Origin: CAWAHD01 sp963781785
Lineage (GTDB): Bacteria; Planctomycetota; Planctomycetia; Isosphaerales; Isosphaeraceae
DNA length: 64,000 nt
Direction of reading: 5' to 3'
Assembly: GCA_963781785.1 (NCBI GenBank)
Contig: CAWAHD010000002.1
Coordinates: 992,001-1,056,000 of the forward strand
Shown: piece after piece, positions 11,300 to 19,912 of the stretch
Position numbering within the stretch: position 1 is the first letter of the stretch
Layout of the letters: each line of letters begins with the position of its first letter
Made by a program: the position numbers and the translations under genes
Notes under the pieces: model-generated
What the model was told of the DNA's origin: nothing
What the model saw: only the letters and a program-made list of their open reading frames with translations
The model's database searches: none

Positions 11300-11694
11300 T
11301 CCGGCTTGTTGCCCTTGTCGTAGCCTCGCGTCGAGTTCTTTTTGATCAATCCGATGAGCATCCGCACGATTTTTTGAAGGCTCTGTTTTCCTGGACGGAT
11401 TTGCTCCGTCGTAACCTTCGCTTTGGCCACCAGGATATCCAGACCGGCGGCGCATTCGAGCGCGGAGCCATGGGCGATATCAAAAAAGCGGCAGCGATCC
11501 TTGAGCGTGTACTTCCCATTGCCCTCGGCGATATTCAGCGCCACTGAAGTGGATGCCCGGTCCAACTGATCCTTGACGTCACCGGCTCGAACCGTTCCCT
11601 CCAGTAGCGACGAAAGCCATGCAACGAAAGCAATCGCTTCTTGATACGCTTCCAGTTTCTCGTGATCAAACCACCATTCCTGAGGTGAGTCCAT
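11296..11694 (-). CDS. Four-helix-bundle protein (S23/IVP family)
   Basis: Protein of 132 aa in the four-helix-bundle family known from 23S rRNA intervening-sequence proteins and structurally like the Avd accessory proteins of retroelements. The signature is FVAWLSSLLEG..., QLDRASTSVALNIAEGNGKY and RFFDIAHGSALECAAGLDIL. Helical, cytoplasmic, probably an oligomeric nucleic-acid binder. No reverse transcriptase or rRNA gene is nearby. The ribosome site (AGAGGAGA) is formed at the inner edge of the right hexamer array, and the stop abuts the left array, so gene and repeats look like one unit. Confidence 0.85.
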   Translation of the reverse strand: MDSPQEWWFDHEKLEAYQEAIAFVAWLSSLLEGTVRAGDVKDQLDRASTSVALNIAEGNGKYTLKDRCRFFDIAHGSALECAAGLDILVAKAKVTTEQIRPGKQSLQKIVRMLIGLIKKNSTRGYDKGNKPD

Positions 11695-11699
11695 AAGAT

Positions 11700-11821
11700 T
11701 CTCCTCTTAGTCTTGATCTTAGTCTTAGTCTTGATCTTAGTCTTGATCTTAGTCTTAGTCTTGATCTAGTCTTCCTCTTAGTCTTCGTCCTAATCTTAAT
11801 CGTAATCTTAATCTTAATCGT
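11700..11821. repeat. Hexamer array, TTAGTC/TTAATC type (right flank)
   Basis: About twenty degenerate hexamers (TTAGTC, TTGATC, TTAATC), complementary in sense to the array at 11235-11299. The two arrays could pair into a long imperfect stem enclosing the four-helix-bundle gene. Confidence 0.85.
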
Positions 11822-11842
11822 TCGCGTTTCGCCTTTCGCATC

Positions 11843-12718
11843 TCAGCCCAAAATCCCCTCCTCGGCAACAACCGGATTCCGCAGCACTCCCAATCCCTCA
11901 ATCTCGACTTCGACGTTATCTCCCGCCTTGAGCCAGACTGGGGGCTTCCGCGCCATCCCGACTCCCGGAGGAGTCCCGGTAAAGATCAAATCGCCCGGTT
12001 CCAGGGTAAAGACCTGCGACAAATACGCGATCAGCTCATCCACACCGAAGATGAGCTGGCTGGTGTTCGAGTCTTGCATGGTCTGGCCGTTGAGCCGAAG
12101 CTGAATGCGCAGCGCGTGAGGGTCAGGAACCTCGTCGGGCGTGACCAGCATCGGGCCGACGGGTGCAAACGTGTCGAAGGTCTTGCCGGCCATCCACTGC
12201 TTGCCGGGCTTGTTGAGCTGCCAGTCGCGGGCCGAGACGTCGTGCCCCACGGCATAGCCGCCGACGTGCTCGAAAGCGCGCTCGCGAGCGATGTGCCGCC
12301 CGCCCCGCCCGATCGCCACGACGAGCTCAGCCTCGAAGTCCACCTCATGCGAGACCCGCGGGAGGACGACCGGCTGCTCGTGACCGATCAGAGCCGTCGG
12401 ATACTTGCTGAAGAGGACAGGCTCGCGCGGTGCCGGTACGCCGCTTTCCGCGGCATGGTCGCGATAGTTGAGGCCGATGCAGATAATCTTCCTCGCGTCG
12501 GGTACCGGCGCGAGAAGCCGCACTTTCGCGGGGTCGTGGCGCACCTTGCCGCTCTTGAGTGCCGACCAGGCCCGGCGCTGGCCTTCCGGCCCCAATTCCA
12601 GTAGCCCGCGCACGCTTGGGGGGATATCGGGGTCCGCCGCATTGACTTCGACGTACTGACCATCAACCACCCCGCAAGCACGGGGTCCCCGTTCGGTCGC
12701 CACAGTCACCCATCGCAT
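11843..12718 (-). CDS. Fumarylacetoacetate hydrolase-family enzyme
   Basis: Enzyme of 291 aa of the FAH family (hydrolase/decarboxylase/isomerase acting on 2-oxo acid enolates). Visible blocks are CIGLNYRDHAAE, FSKYPTALIGHEQPV, the metal-ligand segment VDFEAELVVAIG, GHDVSARDWQ, TFDTFAPVGPM and the closing LEPGDLIFTGTPPGVG. ATG 12718 with GGGAGG about 10 nt upstream starts the conserved MRWVTV sequence; the frame is open further 5' but that part is not FAH-like. The exact substrate cannot be assigned; acylpyruvase or 2-keto-acid lyase-type activity is typical. Confidence 0.9.
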   Translation of the reverse strand: MRWVTVATERGPRACGVVDGQYVEVNAADPDIPPSVRGLLELGPEGQRRAWSALKSGKVRHDPAKVRLLAPVPDARKIICIGLNYRDHAAESGVPAPREPVLFSKYPTALIGHEQPVVLPRVSHEVDFEAELVVAIGRGGRHIARERAFEHVGGYAVGHDVSARDWQLNKPGKQWMAGKTFDTFAPVGPMLVTPDEVPDPHALRIQLRLNGQTMQDSNTSQLIFGVDELIAYLSQVFTLEPGDLIFTGTPPGVGMARKPPVWLKAGDNVEVEIEGLGVLRNPVVAEEGILG

Positions 12719-12769
12719 GGCACGGCGTCCTCCCGATTGTCGCTTCGCATCGCCACAATGACAGCCATG

Positions 12770-12793
12770 CGATGGTCTCGGTCGAGACCATCG
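12770..12793. promoter_or_regulatory. 24-bp dyad between the sigma-export and FAH genes
   Basis: Perfect inverted repeat (CGATGGTCTCG and its complement, 2-nt centre), 52 nt upstream of the FAH start and 104 nt downstream of the sigma-factor gene. It could be an operator or a weak terminator; no T-tract. Confidence 0.4.
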
Positions 12794-12896
12794 CCCGCAA
12801 GTTCTCAATGTAACGACGCTTGGACAGGAGAGATAGAGACGGCCCCGCATGGGTGGTCAGAGCTTGCTACCTCTGGTCCGCCGACTCATCTTTCGA

Positions 12897-14720
12897 TCAC
12901 CGAGCTCTCTTATTGAGCGTCTCGAGGATCAAGTCGAGCTTGCGCTCCATCGCTTCGATCCGCTGCTCCAGTCCGCGCATCGTCCCGATCTCAACTCCCG
13001 CTCGATCACGCTTGGACGCGGCCTCGGCTTCTTTGATCGGTTTCGGCTGCCGGTTAAAATAGATGTCCTCACGGGTCACTTCCTGGCCGGGCTTTTCTTG
13101 CGCCGAGTCGCGTGACTCGGCCGCGTGCTTTTGATCATGGAGAGGCCGAACGACGAGCCGGTCGCCGGGCTCGAGCTGGTAATTGGTGGAGAGGTCGTCT
13201 CCCATCAGGATCTGGTCAATATCGATGGGAAGGACCTTGAGCGGCCCGCCCTTCTTGCCCGCGCGGTAGAGGACCACGCCTTGATGGTCCGCGTTCTCAT
13301 CCAATCCGCTTGCCAGATCGATGGCGTCGAGAACTCTCTCCTTACCTGTGATCGGCAGGCGGCCTGGAATTCGGACCGCCCCCTGGATGTAGTAGTTTTG
13401 GCTGTTGTAAGCCGTGACGTCGACGAAAACCCGATCGGTATCCTTGGGATCGATCGGAATTGGCTGGTCGGTCTTCGGGTCGATCGCGGGCTGGTCCGTC
13501 TCCGGGTCGATCTTGATCAGCCCGAGGGTCTCGTCGTTCATGAATTTGCGCAGGTGAAGGACGATCTTCTCCTTGATCTCGGGGAGAGTCAGCCCCGCGA
13601 CGTAGACCTCTCCGTAGAAACCGAGTGAGATCTTGCCGTCGGGTCTGACCAGGCGCTCACCCGAGATCGGCCGCCCGGGGAGGGCTTCGAGCACCTCGAC
13701 GATGAGCATGTCGGGCGGCTCGACCATATGAGCAGCGAACGGCTTGAGCGGCGGCTGCGCCTTTGACCTGGCGACTTCGGACCGCGGCTCGCGAACGGGT
13801 AAAGCTCGCTTGCGCTGGGCGGCTTGCTGCGCCGCCAAGCTGGCGCCGAGAGCAGTCGCGCCGAACAGAACCAACGAAGTAACGGCGATCTTGAGCTTTG
13901 TCATGAACAGACTCCTGATGACTTGTTGAGCCAAAGCGGCGACCGGCGTTCCCGCGACGTCGACCATCGATCGACCCGCCATGACCTGTGCCGCGATCTG
14001 GACTGTGTGATTGATCAAATTCGTGGGAATCCCTGAGATTGGCGCGGCATGGGCGGCCGGAGCATCCCACGCCGCCCCGACGACACCCGCCAGGGGTGCC
14101 AGGCCGCGCCGGATCAACCGCCGGCGCAACAGCTTCCGCGCCTGCGCCATCCGGCTGCGCACGGTCCCCAGCGGACAGCCTAGCCGCTCGGCGGCTTTTT
14201 CCTGCGTCAGACCGTCCCAGTAGCAGAGCAAAACGACCGCACGGTATTTCTCCGGCAGGCGCCTGACTTCTTCCTGGACCGCGGGACCGAGAGCGTCACG
14301 ATCCGACTCGCTGCCCACGGGACGCTCGCTACCGACGAGCCGCAAGCCGCCGCGCATCTCTGCCGAGCGTCGTCGAGCCGCCTCGACTCGGGCACGGGCC
14401 GCAACCCGGCTCGCCACCCCGAACAGCCAGCTCCCAACCGAGTCGAGACGTCGAATCGACCGGCACCGGCGCACCAGAACCAGAAACGTCGCCTGAAAGG
14501 CATCCTGAACCTCGGCCGTATCGGGCAGAGCGAGATGACAGACCCGCCACACCATCGGCCCGTGGCGCTGGATCAGCGCTTCAAAAGCCGCTTCTCCCGA
14601 ACCATCACGCCGGCTCGCAAACCGCTCCAACAGTTGCCGGTCGGAAAGGCCGCTGGCTGTGCCCGCGTCAAACAAAGTTTGCAGATCACGCAGGAAAGCC
14701 GGCGAGGTGCCACTGTCCAT
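12897..14720 (-). CDS. ECF-like sigma factor fused to Wza-type polysaccharide export protein
   Basis: Single 607-aa frame. Residues about 25-110 are sigma-70 region 2 (AFEALIQRHGPMVWRVC, DAFQATFLVLVRR) and about 150-205 region 4 (LPEKYRAVVLLCYWDGLTQEKAA, CPLGTVRSRMAQARKLL). A linker and one membrane helix follow (about 277-297, after MTKLKIAV), then a Poly_export domain (MVEPPDMLIVEVLEALPGRP..., about 335-440) and an SLBB domain (YYIQGAVRIPGRLPITG..., to about 530), ending in a coiled coil. The layout places the sigma part in the cytoplasm and the export part outside the inner membrane. It would allow direct coupling of transcription to surface-polysaccharide export, but that is inference. 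No frame break is seen. Confidence 0.9.
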   Translation of the reverse strand: MDSGTSPAFLRDLQTLFDAGTASGLSDRQLLERFASRRDGSGEAAFEALIQRHGPMVWRVCHLALPDTAEVQDAFQATFLVLVRRCRSIRRLDSVGSWLFGVASRVAARARVEAARRRSAEMRGGLRLVGSERPVGSESDRDALGPAVQEEVRRLPEKYRAVVLLCYWDGLTQEKAAERLGCPLGTVRSRMAQARKLLRRRLIRRGLAPLAGVVGAAWDAPAAHAAPISGIPTNLINHTVQIAAQVMAGRSMVDVAGTPVAALAQQVIRSLFMTKLKIAVTSLVLFGATALGASLAAQQAAQRKRALPVREPRSEVARSKAQPPLKPFAAHMVEPPDMLIVEVLEALPGRPISGERLVRPDGKISLGFYGEVYVAGLTLPEIKEKIVLHLRKFMNDETLGLIKIDPETDQPAIDPKTDQPIPIDPKDTDRVFVDVTAYNSQNYYIQGAVRIPGRLPITGKERVLDAIDLASGLDENADHQGVVLYRAGKKGGPLKVLPIDIDQILMGDDLSTNYQLEPGDRLVVRPLHDQKHAAESRDSAQEKPGQEVTREDIYFNRQPKPIKEAEAASKRDRAGVEIGTMRGLEQRIEAMERKLDLILETLNKRAR

Positions 14721-14792
14721 TTGCGTCTCCCTCGATCTCGCTTTCGCTCTCGCTAACCGTCGAAACGTCGCTCAGTAGTGCCGGGACGACAC

Positions 14793-16134
14793 TCAAGCTA
14801 TCCCCGACTTTTTGGGAAATCGCGCGAAACCGCCCGGAGAGCCCTCGAGGATTTCCTCTATCCTCAACAGTCGATTGTACTTGGCGAGCCGTTCCGAGCG
14901 CGCCACCGAACCGATCTTGATCTGGCCGGCCGCCGTGGCGACGGCCAGATCGGCGATGGTGGTGTCTTCCGTTTCACCCGATCGGGCCGAGACGACCGCG
15001 TGGAACCCGTGGTCCTGCGCGAGCCGGATCGCATCCAGGGTCTCGGAAAGCGTGCCCACCTGGTTGACCTTGATCAAGACGGCGTTCGCGGCGCGGCTCT
15101 CGATGCCCCGGTGCAGCCTGGAGACCTGGGTCGCAAAGAGGTCATCGCCGATGAGCTGAACCGACGAGCCCAGTCGAGCCATGAGGGCCGTCCAGCCGTC
15201 CCAGTCGTCTTCGGACAGCCCGTCTTCGATCGAGACGATGGGGAAACGCTCGACCCAGCCGCCCAAGAGCTCGATCATGCCGCTGGTGTCCAGCGTGCGG
15301 TCACCACCGGCGCGCAGGGAATAAATCTCGCGGACCGGATCATAGAAGTGGGTCGACGCGACGTCGACCGCGATGGCTGCATCGCGACCCGGCTCGAGGC
15401 CGCAAGCCACGATGGCGTCCACGACGATCTCGAACGCCTGCTCGTTATTCTTGAGACGAGGTCCATAACCGCCCTCATCGCCCACCAGGGCCGACTCAAA
15501 GCCATGCTTGCGCAAGAGGGCACCAAGAGCACGATATACCGAGACCACGATTTCGAGGGCATCTTCATACGCGCTGGGCACCGACGGGGATGATCAATAC
15601 GTCCTGAATGTCGAGGTTCCCGCCCGCGTGCAGACCGCCCGAGATCATGTTGACCATGGGAAGCGGCACCGACGGAAGAGCCGGCGTGGACGCTTGGCCC
15701 GCCCGGGATGGTCGCTCGCGCCAGAGACGGTTTACATGGACGAACAGCTCCTCGCCGCGCGTGGCGGCCGCGGCGTGGGCCGCGGCCAGAGACACGCCGA
15801 GCACGGCGTTGGCCCCCAGCCGGCTCTTGGAGGACGTGCCGTCCAGTGCGATCAACCTCGCGTCGAGAGCGGATTGATCGAAAAGGTCCATGCCCAGGAC
15901 GGCCGGAGCGATGACACGATTCACATTGGCGACGGCGTTCTGAACACCCAGCCCGCCGTATCTCGGGTCGGCGGCGTCGCGCAGCTCGAGGGCTTCGTGC
16001 CGGCCTGTGCTGGCCCCCGAGGGGACGATCGCGCGACCCTTGGCACCGGTCGAGGAAACGGCTTCGACTTCGACCGTCGGCCGGCCGCGTGAATCGAGCA
16101 CCTGACGGGCATGAATTCCCTCTAACGTCGGCAT
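14793..16134 (-). CDS. Enolase paralog (frame break)
   Basis: Enolase-superfamily protein. The N-terminal half (16134 to about 15585) has MPTLEGIHARQVLDSRGRP, SGASTGRHEALELRD and GGLHAGGNLDIQDVLIIPVGA. The C-terminal half (about 15581-14793) has GDEGGYGP, SIEDGLSEDDWDGW, GDDLFAT, IKVNQVGTLSE and GQIKIGSVARSERLAKYN. The halves are in different frames, meeting at PVGAQ/SAYEDAL; one extra base or two missing bases explain it. Against yeast enolase, Glu211, Glu295, Asp320, Lys345 and Lys396 equivalents are kept, but the Glu168 position is Asp (QDVL) and the His373 position is Ala (SARSGE). It is probably a specialised paralog rather than the glycolytic enzyme. Good ribosome site AGAGGGG before ATG 16134. 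Confidence 0.82.
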
Positions 16135-16147
16135 GTGTTGCCCCTCT

Positions 16148-16151
16148 CTAG
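16148..16151. repeat. Target-site duplication CTAG (left) of the IS1380-type element
   Basis: CTAG immediately outside the left terminal inverted repeat, matched by CTAG at 18113-18116; a 4-bp duplication fits IS1380-family transposition. Confidence 0.7.
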
Positions 16152-18112
16152 CCCCAAAACAAGCGTAATATATTAATCAACAATATTACAAATGATTCTA
16201 TTATATGTTTTAGTAAGAGACGTACCTTCTACATTCGGGAGGCGTGGCTCCCGTTTCGCACCCGCAGCTTGTCTACCTCATGTGTCCCTCCCCTTTCTCT
16301 GCTCGGCGGCCTCTAGGGATCGGGGCATCCGGACCCCGACTTCGGTGACCGGTCCTTCAGCACAACCAGCACTCGTGCAGCCGCTCGACCAATCGTAGGA
16401 AAGCGCCTTGCCACGGGTTCCAGGACAGCATCCGGTAGATCAACCGTCGTCCGCCCCGCACGATCTGACACGGCATCTCGATGAAAGCCGCGCGAAACGT
16501 CGCGAACTCCATCCGCAACAGGGTTCGTTTCTCAGCCTCGTGCTTCGCTTCGTGCCGGGGTGATACGGGCACCAGCAAGGCGCTCCAAGCCTTCAGGCTC
16601 CAGCCCAAGCTGGCCATCACCATATACGCCCAGTTGCTCACCAGGTTGTCGACCGGCGTCGTCAGCGCATGCACGCCGCTCTTGAGCTGGGCGATCAAGT
16701 TCTCTTGATTACAGCGGTCATTGGCCGAGAACACAACTTCTTCGGCCGACATGTTGCGGTCGTTGGTGATATAGAAGAAGTAGCGATACTCCTCGAACAG
16801 CCGCATCTGCCCCTTGTCGGTCGCCAGTCGCTTGCGGAGTACGATCATACGATAGCTCTTCTTGCAGGCAACCGGCTGATAGTCGAACTCGGCGATCATC
16901 TCTTCGAGCAGATGGATCGTCTGGAAGCCTCGCTCTCGGACAACCTCCGCCTTGACCCGTTCGGGTCGCTGGCGGGGCGATGTCTTGATCGTGTATCGCG
17001 GCGGTCGCTCCAGGAAACTGTACGCTTGGGCCGGCAGCTCGTCGGCCCTGGCCTTGAGGGCGTCATAGGCCGCATATCCGAAGATGAAGCGGATGTTCCC
17101 CGCGTCGTCCCAGGAATCCAGATTCTCGGTCTCGGCGATCGTTGTGCCATCCTGCGGCAGGATCTGCTCGTCCCAAGGATCCAGATCCTTGTTCTCGGCG
17201 ATCCTGGTGTCTCCGCGCAGCAGAATCTTGCGGAAGCCGGCCCGCTGGCAAAACGCGACTGCCTTGTTCAGGTATTCGCCGGCCCGCTCCTGCGACGGGC
17301 GATTACCGCTGCGATTGAGCAGGAACAGGGGCTCCGCCGTATTAGCCAGCGAGATCACGAGTGGATGGTAACCCCACTTGCCGTCGTAGCCGATGTCCAC
17401 TCCTTCCTTGCACTCGGCATCGGTCTCCACGATGGTGCCGTCGGCGTCCAAGATCGCCTCATCGAGAAACTCGTCTGGCTGCTGAGCCCAGACCCGCAGC
17501 CGCGATTCATTGATGGCGTTCATCAACGTAAGAACATCGGCCTCGGAAAAGCGGCGGCAGAAGTCTCCGGCTGTCGTCGGGTCTGGGATTCGCTCGGCTC
17601 CCAGAGCATCGAGGTAAACCTCATCGTTACGTCGCAGCTCGAGGTGTTCGATTCGCTTGCCGCCAGCGAGGATATTGAATGCGATGTTCAGCACATGGTC
17701 GGATTCGTGGTACGGCAGATGCCGCTTGAGCAGATGCAGAGTGCGGTCGATTTCCTTGTCGAGCTCGATCTTCTGAACCAACAGAAAGATGGCGCCGATG
17801 CCACCGGCACTGAGTCCCCGCACGCGACTGGCCTGTTCATAGTGGATATTGGTCGCGGTCATCATCGGTACGGGCCGCTCGGGTCCGGGAGTATTTGCCA
17901 GACGTTTCTTGATTCGCCGTCGCCCTTCCTGGAAAACTTTCTTCTGGCGTGCGGCGCAGTTTTTTTCGGAAAGTAGCACTCACTCGAAAGCCCCCTTGTT
18001 TTGGAATAATGAGGATGTGTTCTTACCTGCATTATCCCACAAACCTGCGGGGTTTTCGAGCTTTTTCTCTGAAATCGCACCATTCAGACTATAAATTACG
18101 CTTGGTTCAGGT
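16152..18112 (-). mobile_element. Complete IS1380-family insertion sequence, 1961 bp
   Basis: Bounded by imperfect terminal inverted repeats: left 16152-16173 and right 18091-18112 (reverse complement) share 17 of 22 positions, including the block CAAGCGTAAT. The element is flanked by CTAG on both sides and contains one transposase gene on the minus strand. It sits between the APH-like kinase stop (18137) and the enolase-paralog start (16134). Removing it, with one target copy, restores a spacing of about 37 nt between these codirectional genes. Confidence 0.8.
16357..17979 (-). CDS. IS1380-family transposase
   Basis: DDE transposase of 540 aa with a continuous frame. Family blocks are GGIGAIFLLVQK, HLPYHESDHVLNIAFNILAG, RRNDEVYLDALGAERIPDPT, DADGTIVETD (first Asp), GKWGYHPLVISLANT, LRGDT (second Asp), FDYQPVACKKSYRMIV and SANDRCNQENLIAQLKSG (Glu). 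Odd point: just after LRGDT the sequence IAENKDLDPWDE is followed by IAETENLDSWDD. This is a duplication of about 60 bp (about 17105-17215) absent from relatives I recall, and it might affect activity. Start 17979 is a GTG inside the element; the N-terminus is basic as in relatives. Confidence 0.93.
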   Translation of the reverse strand: MLLSEKNCAARQKKVFQEGRRRIKKRLANTPGPERPVPMMTATNIHYEQASRVRGLSAGGIGAIFLLVQKIELDKEIDRTLHLLKRHLPYHESDHVLNIAFNILAGGKRIEHLELRRNDEVYLDALGAERIPDPTTAGDFCRRFSEADVLTLMNAINESRLRVWAQQPDEFLDEAILDADGTIVETDAECKEGVDIGYDGKWGYHPLVISLANTAEPLFLLNRSGNRPSQERAGEYLNKAVAFCQRAGFRKILLRGDTRIAENKDLDPWDEQILPQDGTTIAETENLDSWDDAGNIRFIFGYAAYDALKARADELPAQAYSFLERPPRYTIKTSPRQRPERVKAEVVRERGFQTIHLLEEMIAEFDYQPVACKKSYRMIVLRKRLATDKGQMRLFEEYRYFFYITNDRNMSAEEVVFSANDRCNQENLIAQLKSGVHALTTPVDNLVSNWAYMVMASLGWSLKAWSALLVPVSPRHEAKHEAEKRTLLRMEFATFRAAFIEMPCQIVRGGRRLIYRMLSWNPWQGAFLRLVERLHECWLC

Positions 18113-18136
18113 CTAGCGCGGAGTTGAAGGGATGAA

Positions 18137-19134
18137 TCAGAGCATCCCAGGTTGCCGGCTCGGTGCGGAGCGCCTCCCGGGCAAATGCCGCGCATCGGCC
18201 TGGCCATCCGCGTCGAGGTACTCGACCGGGCTCTTGCCATCGACCCGGGCCAGCGAGCAAGCCGCCGTATGCAAGATCGCTCGCCGGATCAGTCCCGCCC
18301 GGTCAGGGTCGCCCAGTGCGCGACGCTCCAGGTACGCGCTCAGGAATCGCGGAGCCAGCTCAGCGTATTGCGACACAAGCTTCGGGTCCTGTCGCGCCGC
18401 GCCATCGTTTTCATGAGAAGATGCGTCAAGAAGAAGCCCAGGTCGAAAGCCGGGTCGCCCGCGTGGGCGCACTCGAAGTCGAGCAAGATCAGGCCGTTCT
18501 TGTGCACGAGGATGTTTTTCGGGCTGAAGTCCCCGAGCGTCAGAGTCCGCTGCTCCTGGGGCAGGTTCATGGAGCTGATCAGGGCATCGATGCGTTCCGC
18601 GAGATCAGGATGGGCGCGGGCGGTTGTCCGGTAGTAGGGATCGATCCGCAGCTCATCGAAGTGGCCCGTGTCGGACAATATTCCGCTCAGCGCGGGATGG
18701 CCGGCGGCGTCTCGATGAATGGTGCCGAGAGTCGTTCCCAGCCGGGCGGCGATTTCCCGATCGATCTGGCCGGCCATCAACTGAGATTTCCAGGTGACGG
18801 CATCGTCGGGCGCGCAGGTCATGGCAAAGAGGTAGTTCGGGTGATCCTCGAACAGGATGTGCGGGACAGCACCATCCGGCAAAATGGTGCCAAGGAGCTC
18901 GAGCGTCGCGCTCTCGATCCAGATCCGATCGAGCCGGGCGCACCAATCGAGGGCGACGCGCAGTCGCTCGCGGCACTGCTTGAGCACCAGCGGTGGACGT
19001 CCGGCGACGTCGACTCGCAAGACGATGTTGGAAACTCCGCCGCTCAACTCGTGAACACGGATCTCGGCTCGCTCCGGAATCCAACCCGATTCCCGGAGAT
19101 AGTCAGACGCGGTTGCGGCAGTGATTTCACGCAT
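18137..19134 (-). CDS. Aminoglycoside phosphotransferase (APH)-fold kinase (frame break)
   Basis: Small-molecule kinase of the APH/methylthioribose kinase fold. Visible are an N-lobe with HELSGGVSNIVLRV and LVLKQC (nucleotide-binding Lys), the catalytic loop LGDFSPKNIL (catalytic Asp; the usual preceding His is Leu) and LLDFECAHAGDPAFDLGFFL (metal-binding DFE). The frame changes between about 18400 and 18420: the C-terminal helices (KLVSQYAELAPRFLSAYLE...) continue in another frame to the TGA at 18139-18137. Adding one base makes the total length divisible by three. ATG 19134 is chosen over the TTG at 19146. It was originally about 37 nt upstream of the enolase paralog, so the two probably formed an operon. 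Substrate unknown. Confidence 0.78.
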
Positions 19135-19243
19135 TGGGCCAGGCAAGACACGTTTCGATGGGATCTGGGGGCAATCCCGTCAGTGTATTGAACTGTACCC
19201 AGTTCCACCGCCGCCGATCAAGGTTCCCCGGGGCCGAGAATTG

Positions 19244-19275
19244 GTGTCATTTCATTTAAACAAATGAAATGACAC
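19244..19275. promoter_or_regulatory. AT-rich perfect palindrome, 14-bp arms
   Basis: GTGTCATTTCATTT (19244-19257) and its exact complement (19262-19275) flank the loop AAAC. It lies 110 nt upstream of the APH-kinase start and just past the end of the threonine-rich remnant, so it could be an operator for the kinase operon or a hairpin terminator. Strikingly AT-rich for this genome. Confidence 0.55.
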
Positions 19276-19294
19276 AAATTTGCGAGTTCATCGC

Positions 19295-19597
19295 TCATGA
19301 CGCCGGCGGCTGAACCCGGATGATGTCCGTCGCCGACGACGAACGCTGGACCGTGCCATCGGGCAGGATTGTCGTCGTCGTTGTCGTCGAGTCGAGCTCA
19401 CCGTGGTCGGTCGTGACGGTCTTCTGGTGCTCGACCGAGCCATCGGGTTCGGTGATCGTCTTCTTGGCCGTGGTCGTCGGGCCGTTCTTGATCTCGACGA
19501 CTGATTGCGTTTCGACGCCGCTGGCCTAGTCGATCGTGACACTCTCCACCGTCTTGTGGCCCGTGATGACCTTCGACACCAGAACCTTGGATACCAT
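19295..19597 (-). pseudogene. Threonine-rich ORF interrupted by an amber codon
   Basis: On the minus strand a low-complexity reading (VEIKNGPTTTAKKTITEPDG, later LDSTTTTTTILPDGTVQ) runs to a TGA at 19297-19295. It is in frame with an upstream segment (MVSKVLVSKVITGHKTVESVTID), from which it is separated only by a TAG near 19528-19526. The downstream part has no start codon of its own. This suggests an interrupted secreted or periplasmic protein gene, family unrecognised. I see nothing else convincing between 19598 and 19912. Confidence 0.35.
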
Positions 19598-19912
19598 TAC
19601 GAAGCAGCCGGATCGTTTTGTTCGAGCGGTTTTCGCGGGCGCTATCACAAAACGATCGCCTGGTACACTGATCCTCGGCGATCCTGTAACCGCCGGCGCT
19701 CTTGGCCGCTCGTTCCGAACGGGCCGTGCTTGGCCTGAAACGGACGCTGTTCTTGGCACGCCAGAGCGGATACTCTGGGAGCACTTGGCGACCGCCCACA
19801 CTCAGTGAGTCATGCGGTGGTCTCGCCAGCAAGCAAAACGAGTCGTGAGCGATACTCATCCATCGATGCACTGAAACGCCCATGTACACGACACCAGCGA
19901 GAGGTAGATCGC

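Noticed and set aside
11296..11694. Diversity-generating retroelement suggested by the Avd-like four-helix bundle
   Set aside because: No reverse transcriptase or template/variable repeat pair is present nearby; the flanking repeats are simple hexamers.
16669..17976. 435-codon plus-strand frame inside the insertion sequence
   Set aside because: Antisense of the transposase; no motif of its own.
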